Assembly (NCBI GenBank): GCA_039619475.1
Contig: CM077115.1
Span: 176,956,060-177,020,059 of the forward strand
Length of the DNA stretch: 64,000 nt
Direction of reading: 5' to 3'
DNA from: Icerya purchasi
Lineage: Eukaryota; Arthropoda; Insecta; Hemiptera; Monophlebidae
Numbering within the stretch: position 1 is the stretch's first letter; each line of letters opens with the position of its first letter. The notes under the pieces were generated by a model. The model made no database searches and was not told the origin of the DNA. It saw nothing but the letters and a program-made list of their open reading frames with translations. The position numbers and the translations under genes were made by a program. Shown piece after piece: positions 32,013-43,340 of this stretch.

Positions 32013-32055
32013 TATTAAATTTATTGTCCTCAGTCGTGAATAAAACTAGTAAATA

Positions 32056-34790
32056 ATGGCTACCTCATTATGAATTGCACTTTGGAACGCTAATGGCGCT
32101 TTACAACGTAAGTTAGAAATAGAGCTATTTTTAAAATCTCACTTCATTGATATACTGCTCATCTCAGAAACACATTTCACAAATAAAACAATTATCAATA
32201 TTCGCAACTATGACGTGTACACTTGTCTTAGGCCAGATAATAAAGCTCGCGGCGGTAGTGCAATTATTATCAAAAAAAACTATCAAACACTACGAGGAGG
32301 AAACATTTTCTGAAATACGAATGCAGGCTTGTACGGAAAAATTATGCTCATTTAACGGAACTGTCGCTAATTCAGCCGTGTATATTGCTCTGCAAATGAA
32401 CGACTAGATGAAAACCTATTCGTTAAATATTTTAAGTCATTGGGAGAAAAATTCATGTCCGGTGGAGACTGAAATTCAAAAAGTCGCAAATGGGGCTCTC
32501 GTTTGAATAATCCCAGGGGAAAAATTCTGGAAAAAGTAATTTCTATCCAAAATCTAGATTACTTTTCGGGGGGCGAGCCTACCTACTGGCCTCAGGATCA
32601 CAGAAAAAAACCTGATCTACTCGATATTTTTGAAAAAAAAAGGAATCCCATCTTTATATATGAGAGCGGACTCTTGTTTCGATCTACAGTCAGACCACTC
32701 CTAGGTTATAATGACGGTAAGCATTTCGCCAATAACAAAAACACCTGAGCCATACCTTATCAATAAAAAAACTAACTGGTCTTTATTTAAACAATATCTA
32801 GAGACTAACGTTAGTTTAAATATGCCTCTGAAAACTAATTACGATATTGATAAAGCAGTTCAAAACTTAACAGAAACCATACAAAATGCTGCGTGGCTAG
32901 CTACTCCCACTGTAGAATCTTCCAAGGCGTCTAATAATATCCCAAAACATATACTAACACTAGTGCGTGAAAAGAGGAAATTACGAAAAACCTGGAATAC
33001 GACGAGAAATCCGGCTATTAAAAGGCAACTAAACAGAAAAACCAAGCAGCTGCGTAAAGTACTGCATGAAAATAAAAACGAACCGCTTGCAACATTTCTG
33101 TCGAGTTTGTCGCCGACCAAAAACGATGATTACTCACTGTGGAAAGTGACCAAACGTTTTAAACGGCCAACTATGTGTATTCCACCAATACAAAAACCCG
33201 ACAGTAGCTGGGCTCGTACTAACTTCGATAAAGCGGCACTTTTTGCCCATTATCTTTACGATGTATTTACACCAAATCCTCAAGCTGCTGACTCCACAGA
33301 TATCCTCGAATACCCGGATAAACCGCTGCAAATGAGTTTACCTATAACACCGGTTGCCCCTAGTGAGATACAGCAACTCTTCAAAAATATGAAACGGAAA
33401 AAGATCCCCCCGGATTTGACTTAATCACAGCAGAGCTTTTAAATGAGTTACCACGCAAAAGTATTGTGTTTATAACACAAATATATAACGCTGTTCTTCG
33501 CAATCAATATTTCCCACTAGCTTGGAAGTTCTCACAGATAATTGTTATACCGAAGCCTGGAAAACCGTCTGAGGTGGTATCATCATATAGACCCATCTCG
33601 TTGCTTCCTGTCCTCTCAAAGATACTGGAAAAATTAATTTTAAAACGGTTGTTTCCAATATTATCTAACAATACAATTATTCCCGATTTTCAATTTGGTT
33701 TTCGTAAGAACCATAACACTATAGTCACAGACTAATGAAGATTATTGAAAATAGCTTGGAAAACAAGAATATTTGTACGGCCGCGTTTCTGGATGTCCAG
33801 CAGGCTTTCGATAGGGTATGGCATCAAGGATTACTGTATAAAATTAAACTTCTGCTTCCTCATTGCTATTTATTATTTAAATCGTATATACAAGAAAGAT
33901 ATTTTCGAGTGAAAATAACCGATGAATACTCAGATATTTTTCCGATAAGGGCCGGGGTTCCGCAGGGGAGCGTTCTGGGTCCAATATTGTACCTGATCTA
34001 CACAACCGACTTCCCGATGCTGGATAATACAGAAGTAGCTTTGTACGCGGATGACACGGCCATCTTGGCCATTGACAAGTGTGAAAACACAGCCACAGAA
34101 AAACTGCAGGAGTCACTTCGGCATGTGGAAACTTGGCTAAAACGATGATGGCACATAGTAGTCAATGAAAGTAAGTCGACGCATATTTCATTCACAAATC
34201 GAAAAATTGAACGCCTGCGAATCAGAATAAATAACGTCGTAATACCCCAATAAGATAAAATATTTAGGCATGCACTTATAGGCTGACCTGGAGTACTCAC
34301 ATTTAGAAAAAAATCAAGCATTTGAGGTTTAAAACTAGAGCCATGTTGTGGCTGTTAACTAAGAAATCGGGCTTGTCGTTAGACAATAAAACTCTATTAT
34401 ATAAAATAGCTCTAAACCCGATCTGGCTGTACGGTATACAGCTGTGGGGCTGCGCAAAAACATCGAACTTACAGAAAATACAACGATATCAAAATAGGGT
34501 ACTGAGAACCATTACTGCAGCCCCCTGGTACGTCTCAAATTATACCCCCATAATGACTTAGATGTCATTTTTGTTTTGAATGAAATCAAAAAACAAACAA
34601 ATAAACATGCCGCCCGACTTAGCATCCATATGAACCCACTTGCTAACAATTTGCTGGATAACTCCGGTGAAATACGTAGACTGTGGCGAAATAAGCCTCT
34701 AGACCTTTTCCAGCCATTATAAAGTTCAGAGGGAGTACTGCTGAGTACTATCCCTCCACAAAACATTCTTTATCGCAATAAATTAATCGC
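32056..34790 (+). pseudogene. Jockey ORF2: endonuclease and reverse transcriptase, multiply broken
   Basis: It begins at ATG 32056 with a stop four codons in (MATSL, stop, IALWNANGAL, where the Asn is catalytic). Endonuclease signatures are LLISETHF, ARGGSAIII, GGDXNSKSRKWGSRLNNPRG and a decayed EPTYWPQDHRKKPD. An internal deletion of about 100 residues appears near 32390. The linker reads NKKTNWSLFKQYLE and IPKHILTLVREKRKLRKTW. The RT has VIPKPGKPSEVVSSYRPISL, a stop at 33733, AAFLDVQQAFDRVWH, RAGVPQGSVLGPILYL and ALYADDTAIL (YADD at 34044-34055). After another stop (34146) the C-terminal part continues as LYGIQLWGCAKTSNLQKIQR. No RNase H follows. Confidence 0.85.
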
Positions 34791-34858
34791 TAAATGACCA
34801 CTAAAACTGGTTAGTTGTAATGAAAAAAAAAAAAATAAATAAATAAATAAATTTGAAT

Positions 34859-35225
34859 AATGTAAATAAGGTGGCCTCTCCACAACATTAAAGATGATGC
34901 AGCGTTCACGGGGGTGAAAATGTTCCTAGCAATCGGTTCTTCAAAACATATAAATCTATCATTCTCAAATCAATCGTAACGAAACAACAAATGGTTAACA
35001 TCGTTCACGAAATCGATATGAACATGGTCACTATTACACCACAAAGAATCATAGAAATTCAAAGCTTTGCGGGAATGCCCCATTCTCAATCTGTATACGA
35101 AAGTGACGAACCTACATATAGAACGAGCCAAAATACTTTTGGAAAGGGAAAAATACCTGGATGCGGGAGAATTGAGGGCTGGACGAAATTATAATACTTA
35201 CCGATGGTCTATGACATTTTATATT
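34859..35225. other. Unassigned DNA downstream of Jockey
   Basis: A 67-codon plus frame (34991-35194, MVNIVHEIDMNMVTITPQR...) has no motif I recognise. Nothing else seen. Confidence 0.3.
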
Positions 35226-35308
35226 CATGACAAAAAATAAATTTCAACACTTATTAACAATTATAAATATAATTTTTAATAAGTGTTGAAATATATTTTT
35301 TTGTCATA
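35226..35308. repeat. Long palindrome, about 31-bp arms
   Basis: The left arm begins ATGACAAAAAATAAATTTCA and the right arm is its reverse complement with one or two changes (TTGAAATATATTTTTTTGTCA end). The inner 15-bp core TTTCAACACTTATTA / TAATAAGTGTTGAAA is perfect. The loop is about 20 AT-only bases. It could be a small foldback element or cruciform-prone site. Confidence 0.8.
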
Positions 35309-35314
35309 ACTATA

Positions 35315-35910
35315 TTGTTAACAATGTGTATAAATAATAAATACAGTGATTCTATATTCAATCTAATCAATGCGGCTATTATATTTAATCTTCTGGTATA
35401 GGTCGGAGGAAGGAATAAGCGAGAATATTTTTCCATTCGAAGCCGCTTCCTTGGCTGTGCGGTCTCCAAGATCATTCAGTCCAACTCCAGAGTGTCCAGG
35501 GATCATCGAATAAAAACTAATCTCCCCGCCTCTATTAGTGATCTCACAGCATTTATATTTGATTTCATAAACCGACGGGTTACATTTAAAATTTAGCGAA
35601 CTACTGTCCAGCGCCATCAAGGCGCTTTGACTATCGCTGTAAACTATAAACTTCCCGTGAGCACCAATGACGTTTAGAATAAAATCACAGGCCTTATCAA
35701 TGGCCAATAACTCCGCAGGGAACACAGATGCCTCCGAGGGAGAAGCATGAACCCCTGAACCGTCACACTCGCAATAACAAAGGCAGAACCCACAAGTCTT
35801 TTGCAATTCGATGAGATATTATCACAATTCGGTATTACAGCAAAGTAATTCCACCAAACTAGAATTAATAACCTAGAAAAATACGGCCTCCTAAATATAA
35901 AATCAAGCAA
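35315..35910 (-). pseudogene. RNase H domain scrap of a non-LTR element
   Basis: The 147-codon frame (35363-35806) contains SVFPAELLAIDKACDFI (Glu of the active site), FIVYSDSQSALMALD (Asp) and FYSMIPGHSGVGLNDLGDRTA (the last acidic site, as GDRTA). This is the RNase H fold found in I/R1-group ORF2 proteins. The first Asp (YTDGS region) lies in another frame around 35810-35830 and is broken. No RT precedes and no zinc knuckle follows, so only a fragment remains. The sequence is clearly different from the RNase H of families C and D. Confidence 0.75.
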
Positions 35911-38590
35911 AAGATTTTTACGGCAACTTCAAACGCAGTTCGACATGTCGGTTTATCTTTTTAATTCTCACGGACGATATACAGTTCTCATTCGGTATTC
36001 GCTACAGCAATCGATTTCAACTGTACTTTCGGAACTCTACGAATCCTTCTTGTGGTCAACTATTTCGTAGGCAATAAATTGAAAGTACCAACATTCGATT
36101 GCTATGACCCATTTGCAGCTCTCTATTGCAGTCGTTCTCTATATGCACAAAATTTCAAGTACACATGTTAGGCAGATGTCGTCGATATAGTTATCGTTGA
36201 TCCGCTGATGCATGTAGGCATCTCCCCTGGCGGAAATAATTTGGTTTAATTATTCTCGGCTACCGGGTAGTCATTTTCACGGCAACTGTTATATGCAAGG
36301 TTAGTGCGGGCGCAAGACTAACCTTGAAACTGATATCGTGATTGATTTATCATGATACACGAATTCAGTTCCTTGAGTGTATCCATTTGCTATACACTAA
36401 CTAGGGCTCACATGATGATACGCATATTTTCCATCGCCTTAATTAAATATTTTTGTAATAATTTCTGTTGCCACCTAATCAAGTGCTCTAGCAACTAGAC
36501 ACCGCGACGGCGTGTTAAGCAAAGTGTACAGTATATAATATTATGTATATACGCAAACATTCCTGGATTCAATTTTTAGCATTTATTAAGTTTCACTTAA
36601 AATTAGTTAACTTCTCTTTATTTCTTATTATTAAAAATTGATTAATTAACACTTCAGCGCTCTTGTAGAAGGAGAATCTGTAAATAGTTGTACTCTTACA
36701 CCTATATGTAAAATATTTGATGACGCTGATTAATTAACGTCGGTGGAATCCGTCTCCCGATAGTAATTGTTGGTTATCTATTCCGTGTAATCGATTATAT
36801 GCTTGAACTTAAGCAACTTTCTTTCGTTATGATAAAGTAGACAGTTGAACTTAATTTAAAAAATCTGTAGACTCTGGAACAGTGGAACTGACCTAGATCA
36901 AATTTACGGATTACGTATTTTATAAAGTAGACCAGTGTTTTTTTTTTCGAGCAGATTTGTTTGCAACTGAATATACGGGTGCCCCAGACACCGTGACACT
37001 TACCGATACTGGAAAAAAGAACGGCAAATAGTCTAACTGAGGTTTCAATTTCTTTTAAATACTTTTTATCGACCTACTGTAATTTCTAAATATCTTAATT
37101 TAAGTTTTCGCCATCAACCGTGTACATTGTTAAGAAAAAAAAGTGAAAAGGTGAATGATGTACAAGTGTATTTTCCATCGTTGAAAGTAACGTAGTTGCT
37201 CTTATTCCGATACGATAAATGCACCGAGCCTTGTATAACTGCCATACTCAATAATCTATGCTGGTTCCGGTACGGTTTTATGCCATCAGCATAAATCAAA
37301 AAGTATCGTATTTTTCGCGATATTGCTGACATCGGTTTTAAATAAAGGGAAAGGTAACGCATATTAGAGAGCTTTTTCACCGGATAAGCATGAATAAAAG
37401 TGCCGTCCGTAAATTTAACACGATACAGAATCAACTAATTTCCTCAGTGAAAAATCAAAGCGATATTTCGAATTTTGCAAGAGAACATTACCACCATCTA
37501 CAATAGCCGCCTTTCAGCAATCTGTGTAAATTTCATCTACTTGCCCTTCTTTATATACATAGATATTTTTTAAAAGAACGAACACAGCTTGTTGTTTTCG
37601 AAACAAGCAGTACAAATGCGCAATAGAAGTTGTAACAATAATAAAGAAACGGAACACACAAAAAAAAAAAAAAAACAAACAAAACAACTATATACATATA
37701 TAGTTTAAAACACTGTTGTGTACATTTTATTAAAATGCAAGGAAATCGGAAAATCGGGTTTTTCATTTACGGTTCGAAATTAAAATAAGGATGAATTTAA
37801 AATAAAACCAGCCGGACCCGGCGTTGTAATGGATACGATTTTCGTCGGGGCGTACACCGACTTTACGGTGGCCAATTTTCAACAGTATGCAAATTGAAGT
37901 ATCGCAAATATCCTTTGATAATATGTAAATTAAGCTTTTGTTGCAACTTACCGCAGCTACTTCTTCCGAGCAAAAATAATAATACACCGTGTTTATTTCG
38001 GTTCGGCCTGTATAATTTATCGGTTCATCTGAAGAAGATGCGAGCATTAACAGTGCGTTTATATTTAGCCCAAAGTTCTCTGAAATTTTATTTAAACGGA
38101 AAGAAGCAAGCGAAAGAACACTGCATTACGTCGAAATTCTCGGACGTATTTATTTATTTTCATAATGCGGCCGAGTAAAACGAATATTTAAATATCTTGC
38201 TCTACATGGTAGACTTTAAATAAACACTTTTTATTTCAAATACGCTACGTCGACTGTCCGCTTTTACAAGCCCCGCGGAAACAAGCTTGTCTCCGTTACC
38301 ATCTTGGGGTTTTTTGTGTTTTTCGTTGTCGTTATTACATAGAAACTCGACGATGATTTTCTATCAGTGTTGTCATTCAATTGTTGCACCGCGTTCATTG
38401 CGTTATATTTCACTCCCCTTCTCTGACTTATCGCCGTGCATTAATACGCGAATTAAAATCGGATGTTATTTCACCGCACATAATTGTGTTTCTCAATTGA
38501 ATACGATAGAATAACGAATGATTAAACATAAATAACAACGTTAAGCATGTCGATTTTTATACTTAATATTTGCTATTTAAGTGTTTGTCG
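35911..38590. other. 2.7 kb without recognisable genes
   Basis: I find no TE protein, TIR or tandem repeat of note. Features are a perfect 10-bp inverted repeat CAAGGTTAGT/ACTAACCTTG (36296-36326) and an A-rich tract near 37660-37675. Short frames such as 37114-37434 on the minus strand (YRVKFTDGTFIHAYPVKK) have no identified homology. This is the longest stretch that could be non-TE host DNA. Confidence 0.4.
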
Positions 38591-39450
38591 GTATTTTTTC
38601 CCTTTTTTTTCTTTTTTTTTTTTCTACTGACCCAACAACATGAAAAATTAAGAGTTATAACTAAATAGCCAAGCGGTCAGAAATGGAAAAAACAAAGGAC
38701 AGCAGCAATGGAATAACTGAAGGCAATGGGAAGGAAAGAATATAGGTAGCGTTAAAGGGAGTAGAAAGACTCAAAACTAGAAGTTCCACCTTTCCCTAAA
38801 TACATCAATGTTATTTCTATATGATTCGACTTTTTTTTCTTTTTTTACTGCTGCATAGGCCAGAGGCACGGTGAGGATATAGGCTTAAATATTATTTATG
38901 AGGTTAGTGATGGAAAGGAAGTGAAGGAGTCAGTTTAGTGACATGGGATCATGTTGAAGAATGGAGAGCAGAGTTGTTGGTAAATTACGTATGATTCTAT
39001 GGTGAGCGTACAAAGGACATTCGATGAGAAAATGATTAACTGTTATTTGAGTATGACAGGTGCTACATATTCGTGAAGGAAGATTTCGAAAGAGGCGACC
39101 GTGTGTTAGGATAGTGTGGCCTATGCGCAGTCTACAAATAATGATTTGCTGTCTATGTTGACGAAGTTGAACTGCCCATGGTTTCGTCGTCGGTTTGACT
39201 GCTTGTAGCTTCACCGTGGTCGGAGTTTTCCACCATTGTTGCTGGTTGCCTTGATGAGTTTCGTAAAGTTCTTTTGCGGAACTGGTATTGGTGGATATGG
39301 CATCGTCTTTGCCGCCTCTTCTGCTGCCTGGTCTGCTACTTGGTTTCCAATTATTCCAGAATGGCTCGGTATCCATGTGAAATTGATCTGAGTGTTTGGT
39401 GTGTTCTGTAGGATTTTAGCTTTGCTCTTGGCTATCGGATGTTGCGATTC
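38591..39450 (-). pseudogene. RNase H end and C-terminal tail of an I-group element
   Basis: Minus-strand reading from about 39450 gives FTWIPSHSGIIGNQVADQAAEE, the end of an RNase H domain with intact Asp. A frameshift near 39260 leads into the open frame 38930-39376, with CRLRIGHTILTHGRLFRN and CSTCHTQITVNHFLIECPLY. That is a CX2CX8-9HX4C knuckle following the RIGHT-H motif. The protein ends at 38930. About 300 bp of 3' UTR follow, up to a T-rich run (38598-38625), the minus-strand poly(A). It is a 5'-truncated copy of a family distinct from C and D. Confidence 0.7.
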
Positions 39451-39724
39451 GACTTTTTGATAACGGTTTGTGTGTGTCGTTGATTTCTCGCATTATTGTT
39501 CGCTCGCGTTATTGTTCGCTCGCGCACTGATTTCTTCTTATCAGTTTATCTCGGTGAAATTGTTCCTTTTTATCTAACAATTAATTTTATTACCACATGG
39601 TTTATTTTCTATTAAGATTAACTTTTACTTGTTTTGCTCGTTTATTAAACTCAATTTAATATTAATTTTAGCGGATACAGCTGTATCATTCGTTGATTTA
39701 CTTTAATTTAGATTTATTGAAGTG
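39451..39724. other. Unassigned DNA
   Basis: A short direct duplication of ATTGTTCGCTCGCG occurs near 39495-39525. No gene recognised. Confidence 0.4.
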
Positions 39725-39890
39725 AAACTTAGGGAACAAATGAGGCATTCAAAAAGAGGTTCGTAGTTGAGTAAAAGATGATCGTGCGTTAGAGAAATAT
39801 GTCCGATGCGGAGCCCTGTACTCGAAGGTTAAACATATTGGGGTCTTGTGACAATTTATTGATAAGTGGCCAAAGGACTAACACTTAAGG
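39725..39890 (-). pseudogene. Tiny scrap of a non-LTR C-terminal tail
   Basis: Minus-strand reading gives SASDIFLTHDHLLLNYEPLFECLICS. This resembles the RIGHT-H plus CX2C tail after RNase H in I-group elements. Too short to place further. Confidence 0.35.
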
Positions 39891-39975
39891 CACTGGATAA
39901 GTATGTTTTTTTAATTTGTACTAGTCCCAGGATTTGAAATTAATTTTCGGGGATATCATTTCATTCTGGTCAACC

Positions 39976-40720
39976 CATCTCCTCTCCCTTCTCACTCAAC
40001 CGACTGTATCATTCTCCTTATTCGTTCCTTAATTCACGATCTTTTCCTTTCCCACTTTATCCAAACGGATTTCCTTTGGATTCCTGGTCATTCCGGAATC
40101 GAGGGTAATGAGTTGGTTGACTCATTCGCTCGATTATCTTCCTCTTCTGGTAGGTTTCTTCCTGCCTTCTCAGCTTCTAATATTACCCTTCTGTCTGCAG
40201 CTGCTCATTCCAAACTGTGGTCTGACTCCTACGTCTCCTCATTCTCCAACCCGAACTCCCTTTTCTTGTCTATTCAACCTTCCCTTTCACGTTTTCCATG
40301 GTTTATTAGCTTTCCTTCTATGCGCCGTTCTAATCTCTCTGCGATTTGCCGCTTGCATTTTGGGCATAGTTTGCTCCCTTCCTCATTGTTCCGTTATTCT
40401 CTCGTGCCTTCTCTTTATTGTCCATGCACCCTCCCGGCGATCAATGTATTTCTGATCCCGATCATATAATGTTCAGTTGTTGGTCGCTTTCAACTGAACA
40501 GGCTTCTTTTTATTCCTTCCTCTTACAAAATGGTATTCCCGCTCCATACTGTGCTTCATTCATTCTCTCCCTTCCTTCGCCTTCGGTTATTCTAGCTCTT
40601 GATTCTTTTCTGTCAGCTATCTCTGATCGTGTAAGAATCTGAGTCTCTCTTTTCTCTCTATTCCACTGTTCTTGGGCCAATGTCCATGTCGACGAACCCA
40701 TTAAAAAAAAAAAAAAAAAA
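39976..40720 (+). mobile_element. Family C 3' fragment, 745 bp, with perfect TSD
   Basis: An identical 13-bp TSD, ATTCTGGTCAACC, lies at 39963-39975 and 40721-40733, and an 18-A tail at 40703-40720. The fragment begins inside RNase H and contains the whole 3' end of the family, so it is the best reference for family C here. The shared 3' UTR ends GTCCATGTCGACGAACCC. Confidence 0.9.
39990..40641 (+). pseudogene. Family C ORF2 C terminus: RNase H end and zinc knuckle
   Basis: The frame gives DFLWIPGHSGIEGNELVDSF, the terminal RNase H motif with Asp. A Ser/Leu-rich region follows with ICRLHFGHSLLPSSLFRYSL, the RIGH/FGH motif. Near 40440 a shift leads to the second frame: SDPDHIMFSCWSLSTEQASF, LLQNGIPAPYCASFILSLP and LDSFLSAISDRVRI, then TGA at 40639-40641. 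Related copies show CDANHIFFEC, so this tail is a degenerate C...H...C knuckle. The shift is also near where the 57.2-kb copy begins. The upstream RT and endonuclease are absent. Confidence 0.8.
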
Positions 40721-40779
40721 ATTCTGGTCAACCAAGATATTATCTTTTGTCGGGTTTATTTATTTTTTTTTCTTTTCCT

Positions 40780-41347
40780 TTTTATTGTAAATAACAGAAA
40801 ATAAAGGAGAGAGCATTTTACCAATCGGTTTTTCTGTACTCTTCTTATCTTCCTATTTCAACTCATTTCCTCATTTATAAATTATGTTTGTGCAGACAGG
40901 AGTAGTCCTTTTTGTTTCATTATTGTATTAACAAAGTTGATACTATTTCGAGTATTGTTTCTGTCTTTGAACCAGTTTATAACGTCATTGCTTATCTTGA
41001 ATTTATATCGTACTTGTTTAAATGCTGAACATTCTAAAAAGGTATGTCCGATGAACCTGTTTTAAATTTCCATATTTTTCAGTTATCATTGTTTGTTACT
41101 TTGAATCTTTTAAGATACGTCTGAAAATTTCCTTGACCGGTTATGAACTATGTTAGAAAATAATTCACTACTAAGTCCTTATTTTATAATCGTTCTTTTA
41201 TCCTGGGAATTACTTTGTACGTTCGCCGTCCTACGTGATCATTATCATTCCTGCCATTTTGCGATGTATTTAATTCCAATTTCATTGATTCCTTCTTTTA
41301 GTTCTTTTTCGTCAAGATTTTTAATTTTTAATGCGTTTACCTTTGTT
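40780..41347 (-). mobile_element. Family B (R1-like) copy 1, segment 1 of 3 (ORF2 C terminus)
   Basis: Minus-strand reading gives RFIGHTFLECSAFKQVRYKF and NDVINWFKDRN, ending with TAA at 40882-40884. That is the C-terminal knuckle region of an R1-like ORF2. Bases 41215-41340 match 53985-54110 of the second copy (for example TACGTTCGCCGTCCTAC). The match stops at ACCTTTGTT and resumes at about 47364, because other elements were inserted there. Confidence 0.7.
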
Positions 41348-41398
41348 AACGGCTAAAATGCAACACGTCGCATTTTAGCTGTGTAAAAATAAATTAAG
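41348..41398. other. Left part of an unidentified ~400-bp insertion in family B
   Basis: Together with 47012-47363 this is DNA absent from the continuous family B copy at 54.1 kb. It carries a perfect 10-bp inverted repeat, GCTAAAATGC (41352-41361) and GCATTTTAGC (41370-41379). It was itself split by the family D element. Identity unknown. Confidence 0.5.
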
Positions 41399-41498
41399 TC
41401 CGGCGCGGATTATTAATACTCTTTTATCAAGATAGTTGTGTTTCTCGCGTTCTATTTTGAATTGATAAGAAATATTATGTACGGGGCTGTCTCGAGAG

Positions 41499-43274
41499 AT
41501 GCCCTCCTCCCCACCGCCATCAAACAAGCTGACCGCTTCGCTGAAACCGGACGGAAGCAAGACGACCACCGGTAGTAAGTACACAGTACACAAACCAGGT
41601 AAGAACCACCACACCGACACGCACAACACACCGTCGCATCAACAGGCCGCAGCAACCGCTGATAAGCACCAGCCGATGGCTGCCAATCCTCCTCCGACCG
41701 CGGCAAACCAGAGTAACGCGAAAAGCAAAACAATTACACACACAACCATCCCACACTCACAAGCAACCAACCGATCAACAGACACACAACAACTCCACAA
41801 CGCAGCCGTAGTCACATCATCATCGTCTACGGCCAAGCAAAGCAACATACACTTCTCCGCTGCAGACACAGATACTAATCGCTCTAATACAATCAACGAT
41901 TCCGCTGATAACACGAAACCGATATCTAGCGCGTCATCTAATATAAATAAAATACTCGCCGAGTCTTCAGAAGAGATAAATTCACTAAATGAACAAAATA
42001 TATCCTTCTCCTCTGATAAAGTGAAATCAACAAAAATAACTCCGCTAATAGCTTTTAACCATCCAAAAAACGAACAAGGCATCATCTTGCCATATTTCCC
42101 GCCTCACTCGCTCAGAGAATATTTTATTGCGGTGAAATCGGTCACCGGCAGTAACCTCGATATAATTGCGGGATCTCGCATCAGTCGAGACCGCGTAATT
42201 ATCTTCCTTAAATCCCAAACAATAACAGACGCCTTTTTTGCCGGAGGCGGAACAATCAAACTAGGAGAGCGAACAATTCAGGCTGCGCGAATTAGACAAC
42301 CAGCTAATAAAGTTGTTTTGTCAAACGTATCGGCCACTATAACAAATGAAACACTTTTATCATACCTCACTTCAGCATTATCCCTTAAGCCACTGTCACC
42401 AATATCAATATTACGAGTCAATCCCTCAGACGAAGAGTTTGCGCATGTGATTAGTTGGCGAAGGCAGGTATATGTCGAGCATGTGAACTGTGCAAACATT
42501 CCCAGATCTTTTCTTCTGCGTAATAATGACCATGACCGTAGAAATTTTATCCAAATAGAAGACCACATTTGCCCAAACTGCCGAAAAGAGAATCAACCGG
42601 TTAACAGACAACAAGAGAGTCAGTCCAGCCACACAGACGCCACTTGCCGACCTCAACAACCGACTACGGACCAAAATAGCGATCTGCCCGAGCCAGAACA
42701 AAAAGAACCTCATTCTTCCCCCTTAACGTCGGAAATCACACATCCAGATAACATAAATACAAACACCACAGTTGAGCAGTCGAAAACAGAAATGGATACA
42801 GATGTTAGTTCCCTGAAACGGGCCCATCCCAAGACCCCAGAAGCACTTGCTGATCCGAAACCAGCGACTTTCCCATCGCGGCCGCTACCCAAACGGCCAA
42901 CCCTTCGCATTAATCAGCCAGACAAGAAAGAAGAGCTGCTAGCAACTGAGGGTCATGACGATCAGCCAATACGAGAACCAGGAGATGTAACTGAAAAAGC
43001 CAAACATCTTTTCAACACCGAACAACCAACATTTATGATGGGATTTGATGAATTCAGAACATTTATCCAAACAATAGCAACAAACCCAAAGTACATCACC
43101 TATGCAGCTAGTTATACAAGGAGATACGACGAGCTAATATATATGCTAGCAGCAGTTAAACCGTATCTCACCGGCAGGGGCATAAAAAGTCGCTGCTCCC
43201 GAATCATAAGAACTATCATGACGTCTAAAGACGAGCGAACTCATAGTGACGGCAATGTGTCCAACACAAACTAA
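41499..43274 (+). CDS. Family D ORF1 protein, copy 2 (591 aa, intact)
   Basis: This is homologous along its length to the copy 1 ORF1 (10993-12843). The start is MPSSPPPSNKLTASLKPDGS, the middle has DRVIIFLKSQTITDAFFAGG, VVLSNVSATITNETLLSYL and HVISWRRQVYV, and the end is DERTHSDGNVSNTN. It is 25 residues shorter, mostly through deletions in the Thr/Ser-rich N-terminal 130 residues. The knuckle position is again only CPNCRKENQ, so the reduced motif is a family trait and not a mutation in one copy. An open ORF1 beside a ruined ORF2 may reflect chance or selection; I cannot tell which. Confidence 0.85.
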   Translation: MPSSPPPSNKLTASLKPDGSKTTTGSKYTVHKPGKNHHTDTHNTPSHQQAAATADKHQPMAANPPPTAANQSNAKSKTITHTTIPHSQATNRSTDTQQLHNAAVVTSSSSTAKQSNIHFSAADTDTNRSNTINDSADNTKPISSASSNINKILAESSEEINSLNEQNISFSSDKVKSTKITPLIAFNHPKNEQGIILPYFPPHSLREYFIAVKSVTGSNLDIIAGSRISRDRVIIFLKSQTITDAFFAGGGTIKLGERTIQAARIRQPANKVVLSNVSATITNETLLSYLTSALSLKPLSPISILRVNPSDEEFAHVISWRRQVYVEHVNCANIPRSFLLRNNDHDRRNFIQIEDHICPNCRKENQPVNRQQESQSSHTDATCRPQQPTTDQNSDLPEPEQKEPHSSPLTSEITHPDNINTNTTVEQSKTEMDTDVSSLKRAHPKTPEALADPKPATFPSRPLPKRPTLRINQPDKKEELLATEGHDDQPIREPGDVTEKAKHLFNTEQPTFMMGFDEFRTFIQTIATNPKYITYAASYTRRYDELIYMLAAVKPYLTGRGIKSRCSRIIRTIMTSKDERTHSDGNVSNTN

Positions 43275-43340
43275 TAAATCTCCCTAGTCCATGTAATCCT
43301 ACATAGTCTGTAAAGTAACTCAAAATTAATTAAAATCAAG

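Larger units (their letters stand above)
30197..34845 (+). mobile_element. Full-length Jockey-clade retrotransposon
   Basis: An identical 13-bp TSD, AATAAATTTGAAT, flanks it at 30184-30196 and 34846-34858. It has a 5' UTR (30197-30432), ORF1 with PRE/C2HC and three zinc knuckles, ORF2 with endonuclease and RT, and a tail A13 followed by (AAAT)n at about 34823-34845. The length (about 4.65 kb), lack of RNase H and ORF1 type fit Jockey. Both ORFs contain frameshifts and stops, so it is full-length but dead. Confidence 0.9.

Noticed and set aside
37114..37434. 106-codon minus-strand frame (YRVKFTDGTFIHAYPVKK...)
   Set aside because: No motif or homologue recognised, AT-rich context and no splice or promoter support. 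It may be a chance frame.
41639..42085. 148-codon minus-strand frame opposite family D ORF1
   Set aside because: Shadow of the intact ORF1. Composition mirrors the Thr/Ser/Asn-rich sense strand.
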